A stretch of 29,915 nt of DNA from Nemertoderma westbladi (lineage: Eukaryota > Xenacoelomorpha > Nemertodermatida > Nemertodermatidae): NCBI GenBank assembly GCA_032718475.1, contig JAUCBJ010000992.1:1-29915 (forward strand), read 5' to 3'. The notes beneath the pieces were generated by a model that made no database searches, was not told the DNA's origin, and worked only from the letters and a program-made list of their open reading frames with translations. The number at the start of each line of letters is the position of its first letter. Position 1 is the stretch's first letter. Shown here in pieces: positions 11,783-20,591 of the stretch. The position numbers and the translations under genes are program-made.

Positions 11783-12746
11783 ATATTAACAGTTCCTTTA
11801 GGACGTGGCGCTCTATCTAGGTAAACAGAGATATGACTTATACTAATCACAACGGTAAGTCGGTAAGGCTTATGATTCACGTATGAGGCGCATTCTTTAG
11901 GAAATGCTTAGTTATCAGTCACAATCAGGCACACTACCGGTAACACACAATACTGCTCACTAATTTGCAGACCGTCAATGAATTTTATCATATATAAAGA
12001 GAACAGCAACGGACCCATGTAGTGCTTATCAAATAGCATTAAATTCACTACAAACCACAATAATATAAGTCGCAATCGCTATATATAACCCGTCTCTCTA
12101 ACCTGTAGTGTATCAAGAAAATTGGGAAATTTGGGTTCTTTATAAATGTTCTCCAAATAATAATATTCAACCAAAACACAACAGTAAATAGCATTAAGAC
12201 GGTAGGTTAAGATGGTAACACTGTTTGACTGGACCTTATAACAGTTATACGCTCTATAATCTTAAGCCTACTAATGTTTCTTCTAAAGTCTGAAACGAAT
12301 TGACTCTAGAGCCGGTGTTCCTGGCCTAGATAGAAGGAACACAACAGTATCACAAAAACAGTAAGACTGAACACTCCTAGTATGATCGGCCGAATATCTC
12401 CACATCGACAGAAAAAATCGCTCTGATTGGCTTAAGCTAAACAAAGAACTACGTGTCCAATGGCCGTTTCCATGTCAGCAACCAGCTGTTAGATGTCGTA
12501 ATCTGAATCATCAAGGCTAAGCTGTGTAAAGGTATTTGGTGCATTGCAGGTTTTTTGCCTTACCATGTCCGCCAAAACACGTATATAGAAGAATGACTTT
12601 TATGTCCGTTAAAACACCTATAACGGTACCTTGCGGGCGAGGGGAATATATATATAGTTAGAGAGTCTTTTAGAGTATTCCAGCGCCTGGGGGGAAACTG
12701 GATTGCGAAGCAAAAGGGCCAGTTATATCCCACAGAAGCTTTTACA
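11783..12746 (-). repeat. 5' LTR of the BEL/Pao-type element
   Basis: This is the near-identical partner of 4118-5079. Its outer edge is the TG of TGTAAAAGCTTCTGTGGG on the minus strand at 12746, after which the flank becomes a 35-bp tandem repeat instead of element sequence. The inner edge is less certain because similarity to the older copy continues without a break into the leader. Near 12645-12670 there is a TA-rich run that could hold promoter elements, but no specific signal is claimed. Confidence 0.75.
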
Positions 12747-12935
12747 AACAGTATACAGTATTGCGGGTATAGTTGTTTATATTAACAGTATACAGTATCG
12801 CGGGTAGTTGTTTATATTATTAACAGTATCGCGGGTAGTTGTTTATATTAACAGTATACAGTATCGCCGGGTAGTTGTTTATATTAACAGTATACAGTAT
12901 CGCGGGTAGTTGTTTATATTAACAATATACAGTAT
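12747..12935. repeat. 35-bp tandem repeat, about five copies
   Basis: Units contain AACAGTATACAGTATCGCG followed by GGTAGTTGTTTATATT. One unit is shortened and others vary by one to three bases. The array begins exactly at the outer edge of the 5' LTR, so the retroelement either inserted into or next to the repeat. No coding role is suggested. Confidence 0.85.
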
Positions 12936-13011
12936 CAGTGAGATATTGTATTTCAGCTTCATACTTCGGCTCAGAAATATTGCAAAAAACATATTTTTAT
13001 AATTTTAACCA

Positions 13012-13158
13012 TCCTATTGTCCCGCCTATTGTCCCGCCTATTGTCCCGCCTAATATCCCGCCTATTGTCCCACCTATTGTTCCGCCTATTGTCCCACCTA
13101 TTGTCCGGCCTAATGTCCCGCCTTTTGTCCCGCCTATTGTCCCGCCTATTGTCCGTTT
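13012..13158. repeat. 12-bp minisatellite (CCTATTGTCCCG)n
   Basis: About twelve units of CCTATTGTCCCG with point changes. The period is a multiple of three, so an open plus frame of Pro-Pro-Ile-Val repeats results, but that frame has only a GTG start and no other sign of coding. Treated as a minisatellite. Confidence 0.85.
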
Positions 13159-13220
13159 ATCCTTGCTATAATACGTAATTTTGGATTAACTATAAGAAAG
13201 TTTGAGATGTCAGTTATATT

Positions 13221-13555
13221 CGATGAAAAATTCTGGGTTGGAGCAAGTTAAATATTATTAATCAAATTTCAAATATAATTAAAAATATATTTCTGTAGCT
13301 CAGCGCTTTCATTATCAATAAAGTACAAATTCTAATATAAATTGCAGAATTGACTAACGTAATGTACGACTTTATATCGGTTGGAAATTGCACTAAAACC
13401 AGAATAAATGTTGTAACCAAAAAAGAGAAGACATAGGCAGGGAAACGCATAGGGACCGTAGGTGCATATTGGAGACCCTAACGAATTATATTTATAATTA
13501 TATTTGTAATTTGATTAATAATATTTAACTTGCTCCAACCCAGTTTCTTTCATCG
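13221..13555. mobile_element. Foldback/MITE-like element with about 68-bp terminal inverted repeats
   Basis: The left arm (13221-13290, beginning CGATGAAAAATTCTGGGTTG) and the right arm (about 13487-13555, ending CCCAGTTTCTTTCATCG) are reverse complements with only a few mismatches over about 68 bases. The interior of about 200 bases has no coding content of note. Total length about 335 bases. No clean target-site duplication was seen; the flanks are TATATT on the left and TAATATT on the right. It ends only about ten bases before the ATG of the Roc-COR gene, so it may supply its promoter or mark where its 5' part was lost. Confidence 0.8.
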
Positions 13556-13564
13556 TAATATTGG

Positions 13565-14758
13565 ATGTCAACTCTGTGGAAAGACAACTTAACAATAATT
13601 ATACTTTATACAGGAGATAAAAGCGGCACAATTACAGTAATTGATACGTTCAGTAAAGATCAAACTGAAAGAAAGAAAAGTATCAAACAGGTGGAAGGTA
13701 TATTGGAGAAAACTGAAGAATTAAAGGAAATTGTTGAGTATATCGGATGGGTTGGTCCCATAAATAAACCATTCCAGGGTAAGATAACTGATATAATTAT
13801 ATCTACTGTTGATGTTCTTTCAGATAAAGAGAAAGAACTTTACTTTAGACTGGATGCAGATATTTCTGAGCTAACAACCCAGAATCTGGTTAGTATTTGG
13901 GGTTTAAATGAAATTTCAACAATAGAAATTGTTAATAAATTCAGAGACATGGGACTTATGATAATGAATATAAGTGGATCAAATACACTGAAACTTCCAA
14001 AATTTTTAATTAATTATATTAAAGAACAAAAACTGCCAATAGAGATACTGGCGAGAGGCCCAGAAGCATTGGCTGCTTATAAAGCAGCTCTTTCTAAAGG
14101 GACTACATGGATACTGAAAACCCGGTTAATGTTAGTGGGACAAGAGAGGGCTGGTAAAACTAGTTTGAAGAAGGCCCTTATTGGTCAACCGTTTGATATT
14201 AATGAACCAATAACAGATGGTATTGATTCAGTGGCTAATTGTGTTATAGATACTGATAAACACACAGACTGGACTAATTTAAAAAATGTTGATATTTTAG
14301 AGGCTGATCCAGACAATGCTGTTGCAAAGAAAGTTGCAAAAAGTGTTCTAGAATTCAAAGTTCAAGAAAATGCTTCTAATGTGGACAGTGAAAAAATATA
14401 CACTGATGGCATCCAGTCAACTTTATCAGTAATATCTGGCGAAAATAGCGATAGAGACATGAATAAAAGCACCAGTTCTTATGATAAGCCTGTTAAAATA
14501 AAAAGCAGCAAGGAAATCAGAGAAGATATTTCAGTAGATAGCGAAAGAGGAAATATATCTGATAGCGGAAAAGTCGTAACGCCATATGAATCAAAATTTG
14601 AGGACAATAAATATGATATCCCTTCAGAAGTCACAAAAGGTATAGAGGATATATTGTTATCTGGTAAACCTCAAGATATTCTTGCTAAATTTAATGAGGA
14701 AGACAGTCGCTTTTCACTACAGATAGTCGATTTTGGTGGCCAATGTATTTATTACACA
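13565..14758 (+). CDS. Roc-COR protein, N-terminal segment: STAND-like tail plus first part of the Roc GTPase
   Basis: The frame opens at an ATG at 13565, with a TAA at 13556-13558 just upstream and no splice acceptor between them. Residues about 70-155 resemble the end of a STAND/NB-ARC ATPase with a winged helix (LVSIWGLNE, then LKLPKFLINYI); this is inferred. The Roc GTPase starts at about residue 185. Its P-loop is GQERAGKTS (192-200), and the switch motif DFGGQ begins at 389. The 200 residues between them are unusually long and rich in Lys, Ser, Asp and Glu, so a low-complexity insert lies inside the GTPase. Homology stops after YYT at 14758; the open frame continues into inserted DNA to 14833. 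The missing half of the domain resumes at 16014. No leucine-rich repeats or upstream ATPase P-loop are visible, so the true 5' end may be missing or lie on an unseen exon. Confidence 0.75.
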
Positions 14759-14859
14759 CGAAGTGGGGCCTTCGCGCAGCACGTGAAAAGAGTTAATGCT
14801 AAGTATCAACTCGAAAGGATTATAAAAACATAGGAGAAGATTTTCCCGGAAAACGTTAA

Positions 14860-15765
14860 CCCTCTAGCGGGAGACTGGGTAACTGAAGAAGGAAGGATTA
14901 GTTTCCCTACAAAGCCACATCCTATGGTCTATTACATATCTACCAAGTTTCCGATTGACGGATCATAAATAACGAAATGTTGGAAGGTTTTCACTTTCAT
15001 ACATTTAGCCCTCTAGCGGCATATTAAAGAACTACGGATCGATCACCTTCCTCACAAAGACGAGGCATGTGGTCTAGTACATACCGGTACTGTATATTCC
15101 AAAATTCAGCTTAAATAGATTAAGATCAAGGAATTCGCAAAGGTTATCACTTTCCTACATTTCGCCCTCTAGCGGCAGACTCGAAAACTCCGGACCGATT
15201 ACTGTCCACACAAAGACTTAGGATGTCTTCTAGTACATATATGACAAGTTTCAGCGTAATCAGATCATAAACAACTAAATGGAAGAATAATTTCACATTC
15301 GGGACATTTCGCCCTCTAGCGGCAGACTGGAGAACTGCAGACAGATTAGCCTCCTTTGAAATTTACAGCTAATGGTCTAGTACATACTTCCCAAGTTTCA
15401 GCTTAAACGGATTAAAAGCAAAGAAATGGGTGGCCATTTAATGTTTAGACATGTGGCCCTCTAGCGGGAGACTGGAAAACTTCGGACCGATTACAATCCA
15501 CACAAAGACTCAGGATGTCATCTAGTACATATATGACAAGTTTCAGCGTAATCAGATCATAAACAACTAAATGGAAGAATAATTTCACATTCGGGACATT
15601 TCGCCCTCTAGCGGCAGACTGGAGAACTGCAGACAGATTAGCCTCCTTTGAAATTTACAGCTAATGGTCTAGTACATACTTCCCAAGTTTCAGCTTAAAC
15701 GGATTAAAAGCAAAGAAATGGGTGGCCATTTAATGTTTAGACATGTGGCCCTCTAGCGGGAGACC
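14860..15765. repeat. 147-bp tandem repeat, about six copies
   Basis: Units begin CCCTCTAGCGGCAGACTGG or a close variant. The last four are organised as a 292-bp dimer: about 15329-15467 recurs at 15621-15760 with no difference noticed. Non-autonomous elements built round a core repeat of this size are known in bivalves as the pearl/Helentron-derived group; membership here is only a suggestion. Confidence 0.85.
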
Positions 15766-15883
15766 ATTGCACTGATGGTGTCTGAAAGTCTCTCAAAAAT
15801 CTCAACTTTTGCTCATATTGATACCTACAAATTTTCAACTTGGCAGCTTTAAATCCGACAAAGTTATTAGCATGTCAAAATCG

Positions 15884-15938
15884 TAACGACGACGACAACG
15901 ACGACGACGACAACGACGACGACGACGACGACGACAAC
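15884..15938. repeat. (GAC)n trinucleotide microsatellite
   Basis: A run of GAC units interrupted by AAC lies near the right end of the insertion in the Roc-COR gene. It is outside any supported coding exon. Confidence 0.9.
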
Positions 15939-16013
15939 TATTTGCATAAATTGACCCACCCCCTAACAGTGTCAATTCGCTAAGGCTCCGCCAACTTCGT
16001 GGCTCGCCCCACA

Positions 16014-18131
16014 ACCCATCAGATGTTTCTAAGTAGACGGGCTATTTATATAGTTGTTTTTGATCTTACCCAAGATGCTGATAAAACAGCCAACATTATA
16101 TTCAGAGCCGATGAAGAGAATATAAATAAGATATATAACGAGATGACTAATATAGAATTTATTGATTTTTGGTTGCGGAATATATTTACATTTGGGAAAA
16201 ATAATTCAGAAAGTGGCGCAAACATTTCTGGTCCTCCAGTATTCTTAGTTGGAACAAAGAAAGCCAGTTTGCATGAAGATCCAGAAACTCAGAACATTTT
16301 AGCTCGTAAAAAGTTTAAAGAAATTTTCCGACTATTAAAGTCCACATTGCATTGCAATATTTTAGTTAAAGAAGCATTTGCTGTGGAAAATTGCAAAGAG
16401 GCAAGATCATATTCAGATGAAGAACTTCAAAACTTACAGCTAGAAATTGTTAAAGAAATGGACAAATTTAGGGAAGAAATTCCTTTGGATTATTTAAAAT
16501 TTGAAAAACTTGTAACTCAATTACTTAAAAATGATGACGTATATATTGATATTATAGATTTAGAATGTAAGTTGAAGGAAATAAAAGTAGAATTTGAATA
16601 CCCCGGTTTAAAGACAATGTTAGAATTTTACCATGATAGAGGTAGAATTATCTATTTTGATGAAGAATCGTTGCGTGATACAATTATATTGAAACCAGAG
16701 TGGTTAAGTTCAATGTTTGCCAGTATTATTACAGTCAAAGAACATATAAATTGGAAAAATTTGAAATATTTTGAGGATTTGGATGACAAGGGTGTATTGC
16801 ACTGGGATCTACTGGACGATATCTGGGGTAATATGGGACTCAAAAAAACTTTTATGTTAAAAATCCTAGAGCGTTTTGATTTAATATGTGAAAGAATAGG
16901 AGAAACTGTGCCAGGTAATGGAGACGAATCAGAAACATTGTTAAAAAAGTCAAAAATGAATAAATCATATTATGTACCTTGTAGACTTAAGAATGCCAAT
17001 CAGCCTATTTACCCTATTAAAGCAAATGATATTGAATTTTTTATTGCATTTAATGGTTTTTTACCTGAGGGTCTATTTTATCGACTAGTAAAACGCCTTA
17101 TAGAATGGTCGTATCTCATTGGAGATATTAAATCTGAACCAACTCTTTACTACCGGTCTGTAGTTATATACTGTGATGTTGATCACGATATAATTCTATA
17201 TGTGTCTCCAAGGCATTTTTCTAGAATAAAAGTCCAAATTGTAAGAAAAGTTCTTATGAAACCTAAAGATAATATTGAAAGCAACGAAAATATTATAAGT
17301 CCTCCAGATTCTGATTTTGCAAACAGAGTAAAAGATTACATTGTTGACAGCTTGGGAGAACTTATATCAGCTGGAAAAATAAATAATATTGTTGATTTTC
17401 AATTGAAAGTAACATGTCCTTGTTCATATAAATGTGAAAGACATGGCCTATATAAATGCCACAATGAATCCTGTATCCACTTTATTCTACTATCAGATTG
17501 TTTGAGTAAACCAATAATTACCTGTGAGAATAATGCAAGTATAGAAACTCAGGAATATAAAACTTGGTTTTTAGTTAAATCGAAGGATCAGGAATATTTA
17601 AAAGTTGAAACAAAAAAATTTGAAGAAAAACTTGAACCAACTGAGTTATTACTATATATCGAAAAAAGTTTTATACTAAACAATGATCAGATTCAGTTTA
17701 TACAAACACGAGAAACGAAAATACTAAAGAGCCGAGCCATTATAGAATCTCTGAAAGGGAAATCAGAGTCCATTATAAAAGTATTTATGGATAGTTTAAC
17801 ACAAACAAACCAACAACATTTAGTAGATATGATAAAAGGAAATGTTGATGTAGAATTTGAAAATATTCTTATGAGGAATAAAGTTGAACTGGTTTATAAA
17901 ATGGATTTGAGTAAATTGTTACCGCTATTGAGAAGTAGAAATATTCTTACTGAAAATCTTATTGAACAGATCAAATATCAGCCGACTGGTTTACAAAGGA
18001 ACAGCGAACTAATAGAAGCCATTAAAAGGAGACCTTATGATGACTTTATTGTATTCTGTGAATTATTGAATAAAACTAACCAGAGCCACTTAGTTAAATT
18101 ACTAACTAGAAAAAAACATAAAGACAGTTAG
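16014..18131 (+). CDS. Roc-COR protein, C-terminal segment: rest of Roc, COR, Cys/His cluster, two CARD-like domains
   Basis: The frame is open from 15984 and has only a GTG at 15999, so it is the continuation of the segment ending at 14758, not a separate gene. Residues here are counted from 15999. THQMFLSRRAIYIVVFDL (5-23) completes Roc switch II and the next strand. VFLVGTKKA (81-89) occupies the G4 position, but the usual Asp is Ala. The COR domain spans roughly 165-420 (landmarks YHDRGRIIYFDEESLRDTII and LKPEWLSSMF). A Cys/His cluster (CPCSYKCERHGLYKCHNESC) lies at about 472-492. Two CARD-like repeats follow at about 542-612 and 617-703, each ending in a variant of F-x5-L-x-T-N-Q-x-HLV. 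No kinase is present. In animals such proteins link GTPase-controlled dimerisation to death-fold signalling; an immune or cell-death role is inferred. Stop TAG at 18129-18131. Confidence 0.85.
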   Translation, partial: THQMFLSRRAIYIVVFDLTQDADKTANIIFRADEENINKIYNEMTNIEFIDFWLRNIFTFGKNNSESGANISGPPVFLVGTKKASLHEDPETQNILARKKFKEIFRLLKSTLHCNILVKEAFAVENCKEARSYSDEELQNLQLEIVKEMDKFREEIPLDYLKFEKLVTQLLKNDDVYIDIIDLECKLKEIKVEFEYPGLKTMLEFYHDRGRIIYFDEESLRDTIILKPEWLSSMFASIITVKEHINWKNLKYFEDLDDKGVLHWDLLDDIWGNMGLKKTFMLKILERFDLICERIGETVPGNGDESETLLKKSKMNKSYYVPCRLKNANQPIYPIKANDIEFFIAFNGFLPEGLFYRLVKRLIEWSYLIGDIKSEPTLYYRSVVIYCDVDHDIILYVSPRHFSRIKVQIVRKVLMKPKDNIESNENIISPPDSDFANRVKDYIVDSLGELISAGKINNIVDFQLKVTCPCSYKCERHGLYKCHNESCIHFILLSDCLSKPIITCENNASIETQEYKTWFLVKSKDQEYLKVETKKFEEKLEPTELLLYIEKSFILNNDQIQFIQTRETKILKSRAIIESLKGKSESIIKVFMDSLTQTNQQHLVDMIKGNVDVEFENILMRNKVELVYKMDLSKLLPLLRSRNILTENLIEQIKYQPTGLQRNSELIEAIKRRPYDDFIVFCELLNKTNQSHLVKLLTRKKHKDS

Positions 18132-18435
18132 GAAATAGTATAGTAGACTGTAAATATAATATATTATAAGGTTATTAAATTGATTTTATATTACAAATTA
18201 TTTTCTAATCAGATCAGTCTATCTCATCGTTATTGTCATTGTAACTTTATTTTATTTTGTACAAACTTCATTGTAACTTTATTTTTAAATTAAAATTATT
18301 AAATTATTGTTCTAATAGGTATAACACCGAGAATCATTTCCGAATTCAACTACCGAAATCTACTAAATATAGTCGAATATATTCCAGCAAAACCTCATAA
18401 GCTGATAATTATATAGGATATGTGAACGATGTGGG
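18132..18435. other. AT-rich spacer after the Roc-COR gene
   Basis: This is the presumed 3' untranslated and intergenic sequence. No AATAAA signal was found in it; only AT-rich variants are present. No gene is seen. Confidence 0.5.
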
Positions 18436-20429
18436 AATCAGTTAAAATCTGAACCACGATATGTGAACCAACCAAACTCTGAACCACGATATGTGAACCA
18501 ACCAAACTCGAATCCACGATATGTGAACCAACCAAACTCTGACCCACGATATGAGAACCAACCAAACTCTGAACCACGATATGTGAACCAACCAAACTCT
18601 GAACCACGATATGTGAACCAACCAAACTCTGAACCACGATATGTGAACCAACCAAACTCTGAACCACGATATGTGAACCAACCAAACTCTGAACCACAAT
18701 ATGTGAACCAACCAAACTCTGACCCACGATATGAGAACCAACCAAACTCTGACCCACGATATGAGAACCAACCAAACTCTGAACCACGATATGTGAACCA
18801 ACCAAACTCGAATCCACGATATGTGAACCAACCAAACTCTGACCCACGAAATGTGAACCAACCAAACTCGAATCCACGATATGTGAACCAACCAAACTCG
18901 AATCCACGATATGAGAACCAACCAAACTCTGACCCACGATATGAGAACCAACCAAACTCTGAACCACGATATGTGAACCAACCAAACTCTGAACCACGAT
19001 ATGTGAACCAACCAAACTCTGAACCACGATATGTGAACCAACCAAACTCTGAACCACAATATGTGAACCAACCAAACTCTGACCCACGATATGAGAACCA
19101 ACCAAACTCTGACCCACGATATGAGAACCAACCAAACTCTGAACCACGATATGTGAACCAACCAAACTCGAATCCACGATATGTGAACCAACCAAACTCT
19201 GACCCACGATATGTGAACCAACCAAACTCTGACCCACGATATGTGAACCAACCAAACTCGAATCCACGATATGTGAACCAACCAAACTCTGAACCACGAT
19301 ATGAGAACCAACCAAACTCTGAACCACGATATGTGAACCAACCAAACTCTGACCCACGATATGTGAACCAACCAATCTCTGACCCACGATATGTGAACCA
19401 ACCAAACTCTGATCCACGATATGTGAACCAACCAAACTCTGAACCACGATATGTTAACCAACCAAACTCTGACCCACGATATGAGAACCAACCAAACTCT
19501 GATCCACGATATGAGAACCAACCAAACTCGAATCCACGATATGTGAACCAACCAAACTCTGAACCACGATATGAGAACCAACCAAACTCTGAACCACGAT
19601 ATGTGAACCAACCAAACTCTGAACCACGATATGTGAACCAACCAAACTCTGAACCACGATATGTGAGCCAAACAAACTCTGAACCACGATATGAGAACCA
19701 ACCAAACTCTGAACCACGATATGTGAACCAACCAAACTCTGAACCACGATATGTGAACCAACCAAACTCTGACCCACGATATGTGAACCAACCAAACTCT
19801 GAACCACGATATGTGAACCAAACAAACTCCGAACCACGATATGTGAACCAACCAATCTCTGACCCACGATATGTGAACCAACCAAACTCTGATCCACGAT
19901 ATGTGAACCAATCAAACTCTGATCCACGATATGAGAACCAACCAAACTCTGACCCACGATATGTGAACCAACCAAACTCTGAACCACGATATGAGAACCA
20001 ACCAAACTCGAATCCACGATATGTGAACCAACCAAACTCTGAACCACGATATGTGAACCAACCAAACTCTGAACCACGATATGTGAACCAACCAAACTCG
20101 AATCCACGATATGAGAAACAACCAAACTCTGAACCACGATATGTGAACCAACCAAACTCTGAACCACGATATGTGAACCAACCAAACTCTGACCCACGAT
20201 ATGAGAACCAACCAAACTCTGAACCACGATATGTTAACCAACCAAACTCGAATCCAGGATATGTGAACCGACCAACCTCTGAACCACGATATGTGAACCA
20301 ACCAAACTCTGATCCACGATATGTGAACCAACCAAACTCTGAACCACGATATGTGAACCAACCAAACTCGAATCCACGATATGTGAACCGACCAAACTCA
20401 GAACACGGGTGTGGGACTTCCTATTTTCG
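18409..20429 (+). other. Candidate repeat-protein exon over the 30-bp array, ending at a splice donor
   Basis: The plus frame is open from 18409 to the stop at 20431-20433 and encodes a hydrophilic ten-residue repeat, NQPNS[E/D/N]PRY[V/E]. There is no ATG: the first possible start is a GTG at 18463. If real, it is an internal exon needing an upstream start. The array ends in TTTTCG followed by GTGAGT, a strong donor consensus, leaving two bases of a codon. Joining to an acceptor at 23045/23046 keeps the frame open through a 93-base module. Against coding: the minus frames are also open because the period is a multiple of three, and most unit variants change the amino acid. Undecided between exon and satellite. 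Confidence 0.3.
18436..20400. repeat. 30-bp minisatellite, about 65 copies with higher-order structure
   Basis: The unit contains GAACCACGATATGTGAACCA followed by ACCAAACTCT. Units vary at a few sites (GAA/GAC/GAT or a CGAAT form; GTG or GAG). No length change was noticed over 65 units. Higher-order repeats are visible: a block with the rare CACAATATG unit recurs after 360 bases (18693 and 19053), and a block with CCAATCTCT recurs after 480 bases (19371 and 19851). The first unit, at about 18436, is degenerate. Confidence 0.95.
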
Positions 20430-20591
20430 GTGAGTGGTAAATTAACAAAATGTGATATTTTACAAATTCCAACAAATAGTCTATATTATTTGAATGACTA
20501 TTAATTGCTTCTTAATTAAGTATTGCTAATACGATTTATATATCTTGCGACGGGACCCCCGAGTTGGCGAGGGAATCCCGACTGGTGTGTT

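Larger units (their letters stand above)
4118..12746 (-). mobile_element. BEL/Pao-type LTR retrotransposon, defective
   Basis: The element lies on the minus strand. Its terminal copies (about 11783-12746 and 4118-5079) differ at only about five places over 960 bases. Internal order in element orientation is leader, gag with zinc knuckles, retropepsin-like protease, a pol frame with a large deletion, a non-coding stretch, an extra cysteine-rich frame, a short purine-rich tract, and the 3' LTR. Gag and protease features (a central region like that usually found in Pao gag, three Cys/His clusters, a DSGS active site followed by a YAVRTRVGW junction) are characteristic of Belpao elements. RT core, RNase H core and integrase are absent, so it cannot be autonomous. 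No target-site duplication or primer-binding site was identified with confidence. Confidence 0.85.
14759..16013. mobile_element. 1.25-kb repeat-rich insertion inside the Roc domain
   Basis: The sequence interrupts the codons for a conserved motif: TAC ACA on the left, ACA ACC CAT CAG on the right, so removing it with one ACA restores the family motif in frame. ACA on both sides may be a 3-bp target duplication. The ends are partly inverted: CACGAAGT then GCCTT-GCG near 14757-14777, and the reverse complement of the same words at 15976-16001; the left end seems shorter. Inside are seven blocks starting CCCTCTAGCGG at 14860, 15009, 15165, 15312, 15457, 15604 and 15749 (spacing 145-156). There is no coding frame. 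An intron is the alternative, but no AG lies at the needed acceptor; the nearest usable pair would add about twelve residues to the switch region. Confidence 0.7.

Noticed and set aside
12938-13171. Pro-Pro-Ile-Val repeat protein
   Set aside because: GTG start only, and the frame is created by a 12-bp minisatellite.
15999-16013. Independent start of a second gene at the GTG
   Set aside because: The protein begins in the middle of the Roc domain, and the missing half lies at 13565-14758 in the same orientation.
18395-20361. Long minus-strand frames over the 30-bp array (350, 489, 257 and 149 residues)
   Set aside because: The period is a multiple of three, so any stop-free frame stays open on both strands. 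No start context, domain or splice signal supports the minus strand.
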